64,000 bases of DNA. Origin: Agrocybe praecox (taxonomy: Eukaryota; Basidiomycota; Agaricomycetes; Agaricales; Agrocybaceae). The translations under genes were made by a program, and so were the position numbers. The stretch is from positions 3,038,001 through 3,102,000 of the forward strand of contig OZ024849.1 in the NCBI GenBank assembly GCA_964017145.1, written 5' to 3'. This document shows positions 23,095-36,325 of the stretch, in pieces (position 1 is the stretch's first letter; every line of letters begins with the position of its first letter). The notes under the pieces were generated by a model, which had not been told where the DNA came from, did no database searches, and saw only the letters and a list, made by a program, of their open reading frames with translations.

Positions 23095-25281
23095 TGAGTC
23101 CTACTTGGAGGACAGGGTCAGGAATGATACAGAAAGGGCCCTTCTTGATCAGCATTGCCTTTTGTACCAGAATACCATGAAACACGTGTTAGATTATTTT
23201 TATCTGCATTCCTCAAGCATTCCTGTCATTCTATTTTTTTCGGATAGACTACTATGACTTCTGCTGCCTTGATAACGTTGGCAATAGTGTCTGGAATCCA
23301 AAGTACTTTCAGTCAAAGATGGATTTTCTCGGAAAGAACAAAGGATTTATACCGTTTTCCAAAACAAGTATTCCACGAACACATCGGAGTTCCTCACAAG
23401 TCCACGATGCTGACTCAACGTGCCGGAACGTGCCGGAACCATGGAGCCCACCAATCCATCCACAATAAAAAAGTACATGTGTTTGTGAATCGTGATGTGT
23501 ACGGGCGGAAAGGCATGAAATCTTCCTTCAGATCACACTTGCGCTTGCAAAAAAAAACGAACTAAGTGTATGGAGCAATTATTGAAGTCCAAAACTGCGT
23601 GTGAGCCACACGTGACATGATGGTGTGAGCCCGTGATTGGCGAACGCGTCGCGTGAACCTTGGAAACAGTCCTGCTGATGATATAGCTATAAAGTACAAT
23701 ACTGCGTATCAAGAAATCGCAATATACTCCTCGCAACGGCCGCATAGACCCGAGTGACATTATAAATCATATAGCCTGCTTATTTTTAATATATCGAATA
23801 AGTTTGAAGCTCCACGAAAATAAGAATGTGAAAGCGTACAAGGACTCTTAGATACGTGGGAACATGGGCTTTCAGAGACTAATTCCCGGTGAAGCTGTCG
23901 ATGCTGAGGCTATGGATCAGCATTTACAAGCACAAATACAGGATCAAGGCTCTCGACAACTTAGAGAATAAAGAGAAGCAGAGTTGAAGGATAAGTGAGT
24001 TATGTGCTCACCTTCCTTGGTAGAGTTCGCATATTGAGCCTGAAGACTCCGAAAGACCGTCGTCATTGACTCTGGTTGAAAAATAATTATATGAATTATC
24101 ATCTCGCGTGGTCGAAGTTGAGGTGTTTGTTATATTGTGCGAATGCTCGTTTATAATGATTGTGAGTGGAGTGTGATGCAAGTGTATGTGAACGTCCCTC
24201 GAGACTACAGCCGTATCTGCCCCCCGACACGAGAATATCGTTGGTCCGTCATTGACAAAACAAGGGAAAATTTTGGCAACGAATCTGAGGGAAGATCTAG
24301 CGCAGTAAATCATTGAGGAGATGTATCTCGATTCCATCCTTAGATGGGGGGTTGGGTATGGTTAGGAGGAGGTGGAAAGATCCATCTGAGAAATTATCTT
24401 GTTATGTGGATCTCATGCGTGCAGTGCCGACGACATATGTATGCCAACGAACCAATTACCAGCATCGTCATACCCGGACTGATATGATGGAAGACTACGG
24501 TTCACGAGTACGAGGGGCAGTGGCGTGATACTACTACGCCAGTCTTATTAGTCGACCTCAGCTCTACCAAATGAGTCGGACTAAATTCTAGATTGGATTA
24601 AAAGCATTTTGGGGCTGAGTACCTCCAAAAACCCTGCGTCGCCCGAAAAACCAATCTTCTTGATTAAAAGTTCTAGGAGTAGCCACAATTTCCTCGGTGT
24701 TTATTACTCTGTGGATTTGTTCTATCTGTTAGCCTATTATAGAATCTACTCAAACCTGATGCATCGATGGGCGGTTGGGATGGCTTCTGCTCTAGCCTGT
24801 TCATTAAGGGGCAGGAGAGCGCATTCAATCATTGTTCTTACGTTACTTGTGGAAACTGGATATACCTAGTACCATGTATTGGCGTACAATGAGTATCGCA
24901 AAGGAGAATGATCGGAATAAAACACCTAGTTTAGTTCTCAAATAAACGTGATTGAAAAGGATAACACTATAAATTGTAAACAGTAGTAAGTACAAGGTCT
25001 AGTAATGACAAGAATTTGGTTACAAATGAGTTGCATGGTTTGTCGTAATTGGGTCGTTAGTATGCTGGTAAAATAATGCGTACATGAGATTTGAAGAGAA
25101 TTCGAGAAAAAGAAGAAAATTGTACATATACAAGTGAAAAGAGAAATTGCATGAGAACGATGACAGCATAAACGATGATAGTCAAAACGAGACGGAACCG
25201 AAAAAGTAAGGAGAAAAAATCACAAGAAAGAAGGCACCGGGGTTACCGGGCAATTATAAAAAAAAAAAAACGCAGAAGCCT
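23095..25281. other. Intergenic region, no supported gene
   Basis: About 2.2 kb between the GH16 start and the 3' end of the long disordered-protein gene. Short open frames lack ATG starts or motifs. A 10-bp direct repeat (cgtgccggaa twice) lies near 23419-23440 and a poly-A run at 25258-25270. Confidence 0.45.
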
Positions 25282-28200
25282 TTATCCACGATACCCTCCA
25301 CTGAGAGCACTTATAGCACCCTGACTAGCTGCGCGGCCTGCCATAGGAGGTCTCGCAGCGCTCATAGCTTCCCTTCTTTCAGATGTCGAATCAGCAGTTC
25401 CACTATTTGTGGCGACGGGCATACCAGAAACTGATCTGGCGACACCAATAGCGCCGACGCCCGCCATACCCCCGCTCCTTTTCCTTCCTTCCTTGTCTAC
25501 ACTAGCAGATGCAGCCACTGGTGGTGCCAATCCCAAGTTCGCACCCAAGGCAGGATACGCGTTGGCTGGCGGATAGGTCCCTGGATGATAAGCTGCGTCG
25601 TGCGATGTGGAACGTGCGATGCTTCCCCCAGGTACACTCGCAACTGGAACTCCGCCGAAAGAAGCTACAGATACAGCCGCAGCGGGAGCAGGGTACGAAA
25701 GTTGTTGACTGGTTAGTTGATGATAGGACTTTTTCTGCATCAGTGCTTGTGTTTGGGACGACCTTTGTTCGTCTTCGCGATATCCAGAACGAGTGGAGGG
25801 GAAAGTCGGAGGAGGATAGAAAGGCGGGTACCTGCTCCCACCATCCAAATCGGCACCAGGCGCGTCTGCGATAGGATTACTGTTAGCACTTCGATATCCA
25901 AGTTTATATCTCCCCCCGCCTTCACTCTCATATTCGCTCGAATCCCCGTTGCGAACCGCGAGTCTCTGGCTCTGTTTCGACTCACTGGAACTTTGGCTTT
26001 GACCACTTGATCTTGAGTGTTGACTTTGACTGGGTTTTTGGACCTGACTTGGAGCTTTGGAAAACGTTGGAGGGGAAGCAGGAGGGGAAATAGCCAAAGG
26101 TCGAACAAGGGAAAGAGCGCGAGATCGTCTACGGTCAGCTTTATCACGTTCCTCCTCTCGATTATGCCTCCTTTCGCGCTCCTCGCGCTCCTGTTCTCTT
26201 TCTCTTTCTCTATCCCGATCTCTTTCCCCATCCCTATCTCTTCTCATATCCCCATCCCTATCTCTTTCTCTTTCCCTATCCCTTTCTCGATGTCTGTCTC
26301 CATCTCTATAGCGATCTCTCTCCCTTTCTCTCTCCCTTTCTCTGTCTCTGTCTCTATCTCTGTCCCCGTCTCTATATCTGTCTCTGTCTCGATCTCTTTC
26401 TCTGTCTCGATCTCTTTCTCTGTCTCGATCCCTCTCCCTCTCTCGATCCCGCTCCTTGTCTTTCGGACTTCCCCTCTCTTTATGATGACGATGGTGGTGG
26501 TGAGAGCGTGAGGTGGGGGACGTAGGTGACCTGGGAGACTTAGGTGAAGCAGGATGCGAACGCGACGAAGAAGGGTAGGATCCAGGAGGGTGGTAATGGA
26601 CTACAGAAGAGGCTACAGGATAATCGTCTGGATGAATGACAGTCGGCACGTGAGGCACCCCAGCAGTCCTGGCATCAGGTTCACCATGGGACCAGTCGAA
26701 GGGCGGGCGGCGCTTCTCAAGTTCTCTGGAGTGCTGATTGGGTTCGTACATCGTCGCAACACCGGCGGTTATGGACTTCGAATAATCGTATATCTGCCCC
26801 TGCCTCTCCAGTTTCCGATAGAGTTCTTCCTCCTGGCTGCTCAGATCGGAGTCGCTGTCATCGCTCTCTGAAGAAGAGATGCGCGACCCATCGACAGCGC
26901 CTTCCTCATCCGAAGAACCATAGCCAAAGTAAGACGAAGGAGGAGCAAGAGGGAGTGGTTGAGGTAAACCCCACTGGTCTAGATGAGGATTAATGTTCGC
27001 ATGCTGAATCAAACCGCGACTCCCATCCTTCGACTTTTTCTTTTGCTTCTTCTCCTTCCCACTTCCATGAGGTACATGGTATGGAACGACAGTGCCAGTT
27101 CCTGGCACACTCGGGTTGAGAATGACTGGCCGAACCTCTAAACCCATATGCGGCGTCGAGTACGAGGCAGCGTACGAAAGAGAATACGAACTTGGTGACG
27201 ATCTTGATAAGTTCCCAGATCCATGACCATTGGCGAGAACCCTTGACTGAGGGTGCCACGCTCTCTCTGCCAATACCGCATCCCGATCGTCGGCGCCGGG
27301 GTATTGATCGTCGTGATCCGCCCTGCCGCGTGGTTGAGCGCCGCGTCGGGGATCTGTTCCTGTACGCGAGCCATTAATAACATTACCACCGACGATAGCT
27401 CGGGAGTGGTTGGAACCTGCATGTGAAGGTGGTGGTGGGACAGGATACCCGATCCAAGGGCTATACTTCATGCTGGAGTCGTGATGCCTTTGTTGCTGTT
27501 GGATATCCGCAGGAGGCCTATACGGTGTACCCATCTGTCGCGCTCTGGCTCGTTCGTTCTCTCTCGCCCTCCCTCTGGAATCTTCGTCGTCTCGTGAGTA
27601 CCCATAATCATGGTAATCATATTCAGAGATTTCAGGTGGTATGAAAACTTCATGATTATCACCGCTGTGCGTGCTCCTTGGCCGGCTCTTGCTTCTTGCG
27701 GCACCGGTGGGATTGGCCTTGAACTCAGGAGGGACGAATATTTCTCCGCTGTAGGTGCTCCTTGGTCGACTCTTGGCCCTCCTCTCTCGCTCTCTTCCTT
27801 CCTGTCTGTCTTTTTCACTGTCTCTGCCGTCTCGTCCATTGGCAAGCATCGCACCACTCCCATAGCCAGAAGCAGCCACACCAACTTCCCAACCATCGAT
27901 CATGCTAATAGCCTGCCGAATTCGCTCATCCATCTCCATCTTCTTCCTCTCCTCCCACCTAGCATACCCCATGGCCCAGCAGTTCGATTCCAACCACGCA
28001 CGGAGGGTAGCAGGCGTCCACTGGGTATTTGACAGAAGGGTACCATTTCTATTTTAGAGAAAGACCGAAAGTCAATTCAGACGTCCAATGGTTTGGACAA
28101 AAGACAAAAATCACCTCAATAGAATCCCCACATCACCCCAATCCCTCCTGCCCCACCTTACGAGCTTGAGAGCAACGCTCCAATACGGAGGAACGCTTAC

Positions 28201-30955
28201 GATCTCAAGGAACCCATTCGGTGAGTTGTACACGGTGTACAAGGACAGGTTCTGAGAACTGAGAGACGATACGTGGAGAGGGTCGAACGGCAGGTGCGTA
28301 GTGGGACTAGATAGAGATATTTTAGTATAGGAGCTCGGAACATCGGGATACGAAAGAGAAAAAGTGGTAACGCAAAGCTTGGATAAAAATGAATGACCAA
28401 AGAGCGGGCCATGAGCAGAAAAGATCCGAAAATAGAGAGAGAGAAGAACAAGAAGGAAAGGAAAGGAAAAAAATAAAAATAAAAACAAAAAAAACTCACT
28501 CAACACCCAAAGGCAATGCAACATCCGCATCCGCATTCATCCAATCCGAGCCCAGAGGCATTCCCATGCCCCATGGCATATTCGTCGTCGACGCATTCAA
28601 CCGAGCATTATTCGCATTGGCATTAAAAAACCACTGTGCAGTCTTCTTGATCGCCTCTCGCAACTTGATCGCAGCCGGGTTCGCATTGACCTGAGCCACC
28701 GCCGCCTTAGCAGCTTCTCCAGGGTCGTTCGCGTTCGGGCGACTCATCGACAACAATGATGCTGATGATCCAAATCCAAAACCTGAGTGACTTGTTGTAG
28801 TGTCAGGCAAAAGGTGTTTATGCCCCCCATAATCAACCACGAAGGCGCGCAGGAGCACATCCACATCCCGAGTCGTCGTTCGTCGTGGTAAATTTGACAT
28901 GTGCATGTTCTTAGGCACCGGGACGAGGTCGACTTTGTTCATATTTACGTGTGTCGAATTGGAATTAACAGCATGAGTCATAGGGGCCGCAGGCACATGA
29001 GCAGGCGCGAGAGGGTCAACAGTCAATGGCATATTCATAGACAAAGCGTGTAATTGCGGATGAAGCAGCATGCACGCTCCTCCGTGCGTGATGAGTTTGA
29101 TCTTCGGGCGACCTCCAGCTTGGGTACCAACAGCCGACGAAGAGGAAGAGGCCAATGACCCAAAGAACTCCTTCCTCGCCAATACCTCCGCGAATCGATC
29201 GAGGACTTGCACGAGCATCTCGCGCGTCATTTCCACGGCGTTATGTGCTGGAGGCTCAGGAGGCTCTGCTGCGTAGGGCGGTGGGTATGGGTTCCCATAC
29301 GGATACCCAAGGCCTTGTGGTCCTGCTGTTGGTCCTGCTGGTCCTGTGTAGGGCCCATGTGGGATGTTTCCAACGCCTGTATTTGCATTTGGCGCCATAT
29401 TAGAACTGCCAGCAGAGGCAGCGGGAGGTACGCCGGTGCCCTGAGAGTGAGAAGGTGCAGGTGCATATGAAGGTGGATAGGGAAAGGGAGTATATGAGCT
29501 CTGAGGTTTCGGCTGTGGCTGTGCCGAATGGGACAACTGTTGTAACTGGGACTGGGATTGCGAATGATTTGGCTGCGAGGATTGATTAGACGGATTTAGC
29601 TGAGCAGATTGAGATTGGTTCACATTGAATTGCTGGTGCTGGTTCTGAGAGTGTGATGAATTAGACTGCGCCTGTGATTGGCCGAATTCTTGCGCAGATT
29701 GGAACTGAGAAGGATGCGAAGCGAGATGCTGTGGAGGGACCGGTGCGATATTAGCATTTCGTGCCTGCTGTTGCCGCTGCTGTGCTTGCTCGTGCTGTTG
29801 AGAATATTGCGCCTGCTGTTGTTGTCCTGATCCAAAGGAACCTCTAGCAGGTTCTGCTTGTTTCGTTGCTGGCCCAACCGAATTACCCCCGACTACAGAA
29901 CCAGGTGGTGGAGGATGAAGAGGAGGCACGAATGGGCCTGGTGGGAATGGGCTTACGTATGGGTCTTCGTTAGAGTTCGACGTGGTATATTGCTGTTGGG
30001 TTTGTGGTTGACGCTGCTGAGACAAATCAAAGCCAGACTGCGACTGTGTCTTTGCCTGTCCTTGGTACTGCTGTATCTGCGATGGCTGTGTTTGAGTCGG
30101 AGCAGGCATGAACGCTGAAGGCGGTGGACCAAACAGGCTCGGACCAGAGTTCGAGGTCGCGTTCAACCCGTTGGTGTTAGAGCCTCCGTTATTGTTTGAA
30201 AAGCTCGAGTGAGAATTATTTTGGTTAGAGTTGAGACTATTGTTCGAGTGCGTAGGTGCAGGAGAAAACGACGAAGGTGGAGGTGGGAACGGAACTGCAG
30301 CAGGAGCTCTATTGTTATTTGAATTGCCGAGACCAAAAACTGAAGAAGACGACATATTCGAAGGAGCACCAAACATCGGAGGAGGTGGGGGCATGAACGG
30401 TTGTTCCTCCTGCCGTGTCGGATTCTGTCGTCCGTTCAGCAATGACATAGCGGACATGCTCTGGCTTAATGACGACATTCCGTTCTGCTGCGGCTGCTGA
30501 GAGCCAGGATAAACCGGGGCCTGGCTCTGATGCGAGAATGTAGGCCCCAACGAAGGAGGAATGAACCCTGTTCCCTGCTGCGAATTTGCTATCGAGCCTT
30601 GAGACCCACCCAAGGACGGCGCGTTCACGAAAGTATACGGCGTCTGCAATAATGTCAACGATGATGTAGTGCTCGATGACCCTGATCCACTGAGTGATGC
30701 ACCCTGGAATGAGACGACCGGACTTGAAAACAGGGGTGGACTAGGCAAGGAAGGTGGGCTGCGGAACGTCATGGGTGTTTGAAAGCCGGGGAAAGCTGAT
30801 ACCGAGGACGCGTTTTGTGATTGATTTGAACTTGGTGGAATCGTCAGCGTTGGTGGTGCTGGCTTAGGCTGCATACCAGGATATGAGCTTGCATGGACTT
30901 GCGTAGGTGGTTGCGAGTAGGGTGGGGGTGGCGGCATGGACATGGTCGTACTCAT
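25282..30955 (-). CDS. Giant disordered protein with a central nucleotidyltransferase-like domain
   Basis: Three exons: about 30955-28499, 28310-28113 and 28048-25282, giving roughly 1,800 residues. The N-terminal third is Pro-rich, then Gln/Ser/Asn-rich and prion-like. The middle holds a folded domain: MTREMLVQVLDRFAEVLARK, IKLITHGGACMLLHP, then after a low-complexity insert RRTTTRDVDVLLRAFVVDY, GSDWMNADADVALPLGVD, WSVALKLVRWGRRDWGDVG and NGTLLSNTQWTPATLRAW. GG...H, DxD and K...RD..D match in order the motifs of MNT/AbiEii-type nucleotidyltransferase folds (my inference). The C-terminal half is disordered, with an Arg/Asp/Glu repeat and Ser/Pro-rich tail. The ATG at 30955 opens MSTTMSMPPPPPYSQPP. 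The exon joins keep frame (LGV|D, LLR|N). No signal or membrane segment. Function is unknown. Confidence 0.8.
26160..26480 (-). repeat. Arg-Asp/Arg-Glu coding repeat
   Basis: A CT-rich tract on the plus strand with hexamer-like periodicity. On the minus strand it encodes long alternating RD/RE dipeptides inside the disordered-protein gene, like the alternating-charge domains of splicing and nuclear-speckle proteins. Confidence 0.8.
29480..30100 (-). repeat. Gln/Ser/Asn-rich prion-like coding tract
   Basis: The minus strand encodes a low-complexity stretch dominated by Gln with Ser, Asn and Pro (for example QQQQAQYSQQHEQAQQRQQQ) in exon 1 of the disordered-protein gene. Composition of this kind is typical of condensate-forming segments. 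Confidence 0.75.
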
Positions 30956-32900
30956 TACGCTCGTAGTGAGTGCGTTTTATACACCTGTATGTACGTGTTC
31001 GTGAGCTTCTTGGTACTTGCTTTCAAAGTGCTAAATGCAGACGAACGGGGGTGGTTTTGGGATTATGAGCGTTAAAGTTCAGCGAAAAACCAAAGGCACT
31101 TCCATCCAACCTACATCAGCTTTGAGTTGCACAGTAAATGATTTTCAATTACGCACCTGGGGTACAGTCCAGTTGTATGGTTAAGGTGGAATATTGAGGT
31201 ATGATTAGGGTATGGGTATGAAGTTTTTCACGCGTACCGTGTAAAGTTTTCGTTAGCGTATGTCGTAAGAGTATATGTTGTGGGCGGTGGCTGCGGGTAT
31301 TGAAATATCCTGTGGATCGTGAGCTCTACGAGTCAACGAGACCTGCAAACAGTGAAAAGGATGAGCCTGAGGAAGAGAAACGATGAAGGCAGGAAGAAAC
31401 AAAATAACGAATAAAATAGATATTGTGTCATTTGCTTGTTTCCTGTTCACTTCTTTCCCGTGTATCACAATCCAGTCCAGATTGTGAATTTATGACGGGC
31501 ATGTACAGCCAGATTTCCGAAAAACATAGCAATGCATGGGTACGCACCTTTCTATTTCTTTCCTTGAAATTTCCTCCTCCCTCAACTGGGAAATTGATGG
31601 TCTAGAAAGAGCGAAGAGTCCCCGGTCGTAGTGGTCGCGGTCGAACACAAGACACGGTATACAATGAGTCGTTGAGTCCTTTAATTCGAGTCGTATCTTC
31701 TTGCCCGTCTGGTTTCAAGGATAAGCGTGCAGAACCTATGAAGAAAGAGGTTAGTATCCGCAACAAACCCGTAACATTAAGGATCATAGTCGAATGTGGG
31801 AGATATTGTGACATGTACAGCCCAAACACAGGCCTCCGCAACATAGCATGACCATTTCCCACCTTTGTGTGTCTTCCTTGGGGGTATTTTCTCCCTATAG
31901 CGAGATAATAGGCGAGTAAGGGTATGATAATGATATGGGTATTCGTTGGGCAGGGTATGTGGGTATGTGTCGTTCCGGGATCCTAGTCAAAGTCAGGGTT
32001 CAGTGAGCGAAAGAAACCAAAACCAACAGGAAACAGCAGCATTCAACCAAAGAAATAGCAAAGAAATAAGTGACAAGTCACTTGTTCCCTGCTTCTCTCC
32101 TTCTCTCCAAGAATCCAACAAGAATCACAATCAAATCTCAGAATATAAAATATACAATTCCGTCACATATATAGCTGCAACTCACTCTGCGGCCTGAAAT
32201 GTCACGTTCTTCCTTGTGGTTTTTGTACACAGTAGAACGCACGACTTGTACCTAGTAGGCCTTACCTACTCGTACTCGTCGTCGTCGTCGCGGTTAACGT
32301 TGAACCTCGTCCAACAGGATCACTGTTGCTGTACCCGATTTGGACACACGATCAAATCTTCAGTTATCTTATCTCCGTTATTTTGCCGGTGACGCAGTGG
32401 CGTCTTTCCTTGGTCTTTCCCCAACGCTGGCGGCGAGAGATAAACGGACGTGCAAAAGCGCGAAGCGAGATGAAAAACTGGGGTGGAACTTAGCGAGTAG
32501 AAATGAATGAAACGAACAACGGAGAATCCTACATGTTATTTATGTCGTCCAAGTTTCTCATTCTCCGAAATCTCCTTCGTATTCCGTTCACAGATCTATT
32601 CTTGCCCATGACTTCTTCTATCACATTTCCCTTATCAGGCCACTAGGACTTTCTTTCTCTTTAACCGAGACCCTAATAGGATATACAATCCACGATGCAG
32701 TATCTCTGATCAAGTCAAGTGCTTGATCGACATTGTGTTCTGGATGTTGGAAGAGTGACGGTTATCTCTTGTCCACGTACATACTTACTCATCTGTTCTT
32801 GATATCTATGGCTGATAAAATAGCAATGTCGGGCTGTAGTAGGCTTTTTCGGAACGCTGACCTTCAAATTCCGAATATTTCTGAATTCCTTTTTACCCTT

Positions 32901-32925
32901 ATTTTATTTTATTTTATTTTATTTT
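32901..32925. repeat. (ATTTT)5 microsatellite
   Basis: Five perfect ATTTT units, followed by ATTTTT and AAAA. Confidence 0.9.
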
Positions 32926-35900
32926 TAAAATCAGGAGTTGGAGAAAGAGTACTCAAATGAATTTGTACTAGTACGTATACTTTGCTGAGGTCAAAGTGGG
33001 TACAGGGTTGTGTCAAGGCGTTGAAGTTATACGGCCTCGTGGCTGTATGATGCACCGTAAGTGCCTCGGAACGAGCATTACAAATTCCGATCATTGCTGC
33101 GGTACACGATACAGTCGAAGCTTGTTAATTCTAAACCAAGACCGTAGCTTTTCTTACTCTCGAGGCTTTCAAGCTCGAAAGTTCGATTAAGATCGAGCAG
33201 AAACAAGAACAAGAGACGAGGAATCAAGAACCTCAGTACTATGCACTCAGTTACACCGATTGACACAGCGCAAGCGGAGAGGTCTGTCTCATTCAAATAC
33301 AGTATAGTGCTGCATGATATCGTATTCTAGCTATATATAGCCGATTCCGACATTATTACCGCGTATATTTATACATCAGAAACATATGCTCTCATAAACG
33401 TTCGAACTTCCTATCCAGGACATCTTAATGACATTCCAACAGTATACCAACCTCGGAATGTTCGAATGATCAAAGCCTACCGTACGCGCACTGGCCTCCG
33501 TGTCTCCCGCCTACCGGACCTGTAGGTATCGCAATGGTACATACTCGAAATTTAGCTAAACCTGGTTAAATATATGGTGTGCACTGGCTGTATTATATGA
33601 GAGCTGACGCTAATAATGATCGTTTCCACTCTAAGATTCATGCAGTCAGTGGTCGACGGTTAACCCGCATGCTATACACACACCAAATGCAGTGCGTCCT
33701 ACCAGCTGCTAAAAATATCATTGCAGAAAGAGCCACACATTCCGGGCAACCTTTGGTGTTTCCTATCCAGGCAATCATAGTCGATTTAATTACCGACGAG
33801 TCTTTATTAATCGAGAGTCGTCTTGACACAGCAGCATACGTACATAGGCGTGGATGAAGTTACTCCAGGCATACAAATATAAGTCGCCTGTCCTTAGCAG
33901 CAGCTTTGAACCATCGTATACCGTCCAACGTTTTCATTTTGTTAATTTTACGGAAGGGATTTACGCTAAATGATACACCATCACTTACACTGCCCTACTG
34001 ACAGTGGAGTTTTCAGCGAACGATCGAGCCAATTGAATCACAACACGAACGAGACTACGCAATTGCGCAAGAAGTATGTATGTACATGGCAAGGCCACAA
34101 CCGAGAAGCACAGACAAAGGAGAAGCACAGACAAAAAACACGAGGCAGGCTACAGGAGCCAAGAGGAAGAGAATCAGGGGTCCAGGGAACCTCTGTTATT
34201 AATATATTCTTCTTCGTATCACTCTTCCGGTGTTCTTCCATGTTGATTCCTTTGACGACTTCTCTTCCCGAAGTTGGAGATTGATATTGAGGAGGTTTAT
34301 TTATATCTTACACGGGTACATATAGAGGTGGGAGATTCATTTCTTTGCTTAGGAGATAAGATAAGATAATTCAGACACGTCCAAACGACCCCCTCTGAAT
34401 TTGAAAGTATGTAATTTCAACTTCAAAGTCAGTTGAAGTCAGTATCTTGGCGCGGTTCCTCGGCAAGCTCGGCTGCACTGCCGTACGCTACACCTCTGCG
34501 TGACGTACACGACGTCATGATTATTCCCATCAATTACTTTCAAATTGCCCTACGAGTGACGCGGTGACGGCTGGACACAAATAAGTATTGTAAGTGTACA
34601 ATGGCCCACAACATCGTCGAGCGCTTGTACAGTTATAGTCGGCATGTACGGCATTACTTACCATATATAGGTCTTTCGGTCAGGAGGAAGACCTGTTCCA
34701 TTTCGTGTCCAGGCACTCTCCCGGACTCTTGCCTAATTAAGCTAAATCCCGACTCCCGGCGCACGCGAACGCGCTTGAGTCCGCTGCCCATTACTCCATT
34801 ACTTGGTCCCTCCAACTCCGGCGCGGCTCCCTTCCGATCACCTTCATTCCTTATATGCGCCGGGGACCATCGCTCCCCGAAGTGGACAGCCTCACTGTAC
34901 TCATGCGTCGTGTCCGCCTTGATCGTCTGTTGGGAACTTAATCAAGTCAATGAAGGAAGTCTTAGCCTTATTGCATTTCTGCAGAATGCCCAAAAAACAC
35001 ACGATTGCTGACCCCGAGACGCTTGCTCAAGAAGGAGCAATTTTTTTTTTTTTGATACATATGAGAAGCACCGCCACCCGTCTCCTATTCAGTGCTCTAT
35101 TTCACCTACCGTGACATGAAGTCACTACGTACCTATAAATGTGATCTAAAAAAGGCAAAGATGTAAGAAGAGACAATACTTTAGTCGTAATAATCTGCCA
35201 AGCGCCGGTAAGAGGGGACATGATGCTCCAGATGATCGAAGGTAGCAGAACACGAACATATAAAATATATTTACGAGGATAGATTTAATGCCTATGTTTA
35301 GCTGAAACATTATGGTGTAGACGCACTTCTAAAAACACCGGTCTCTGTTACCAGGTGTGAAGCGCTCAAAATAACACTATATGCATCGATATCTTTATGG
35401 ACCTGTATAAGGCAAACACGTCATTGCTTAAGCGTCAACTATTCTTTTGGGTGTGCGAACACATGACTACCAAGATAAATAAGACTACTGGCCCATGAGC
35501 AGTACATGTCGTTAATATGATGCACCGAAAGGAGTTTCACAGTCGGAAGGCCACATGAGACATTTAGCGCCCAGGCCATAGCCCAATGGATGAGATTGTA
35601 GCGTAATCGTCACGTTATTCTCCGACATGGAACTTCGCAATTGCCTATACAGCGACGAGAATATAATTACTCAGGGTAATACTAGAAAATCGTACAGCCT
35701 AAAGGCATTTATTCAAACATAGGCATACAAAATGATGACTATGATAGGCTAGTCATACTCGTTTTCTCAGCCTGTTTCGTTCGTGATCTCTAATTTTAGC
35801 CGACTTGCGTGTGTCCTACGTCCGTTGTCTCTCAGGCCTGTTAATGAATGTCACGATGATGACATGTCGAGAACGGTCGTGAAGCGAGCAAGAACAGGAA

Positions 35901-36253
35901 CAGTCCGTGAGCTTCGTAATAGCCATTACACACGACGATGCAGCTAGAAAACGTTTCTATCAGTGCTCTCTTCTTCGTTCTGTGCGAACCGGTCATATAC
36001 TGCTAGGGGATATGCGCAGAATGCATATCGTGGTCCTTGTTCATTTATACAGCCGGGCACGCCAAGTGAAAAAAATGAGAATGATCACGGTCAACCGGAA
36101 TAATCTCTTGATCATCTGGCGTCTCTCAATACTCAAAGAGACCATCACCGCTATAATCTGCTAGCATGAGGCCGAAAAATCCTGTGTTAGATTAAGACCC
36201 GCGTTAATCGTCAACCTACCGGGGCTCGTTATTCCAACCACCACGATCGGCAC

Positions 36254-36260
36254 TATATAA
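36254..36260 (+). promoter_or_regulatory. TATA box of DUF6534 copy 2
   Basis: TATATAA lies about 66 bp before the ATG at 36326, followed by a pyrimidine-rich leader (tttcctacttctgttct), a usual fungal core-promoter layout. Confidence 0.5.
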
Positions 36261-36325
36261 CATAACGGGGGAGACTTCTTTCCTACTTCTGTTCTACGCG
36301 TGTTTTCTCTCCCGTCCATACCGTC

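Larger units (their letters stand above)
30956..36325. other. Long gene-poor region
   Basis: About 5.4 kb with no protein I can support. The first part is the 5' region of the disordered-protein gene. Open frames such as 33579-33857 begin with GTG only; 34601-35011 starts with ATG but shows no motif. Simple repeats, including (ATTTT)5, and a poly-T run near 35041-35054 are present. A decayed mobile element is possible, but I found no terminal repeats. Confidence 0.4.

Noticed and set aside
26017..26511. Plus-strand open frame of 164 codons rich in Ser, Ile and Pro
   Set aside because: It is the antisense shadow of the RD/RE repeat in the minus-strand disordered-protein gene.
34601..35011. 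Plus-strand open frame of 136 codons in the gene-poor gap
   Set aside because: It starts with ATG, but the composition looks random and no motif or intron support was found.
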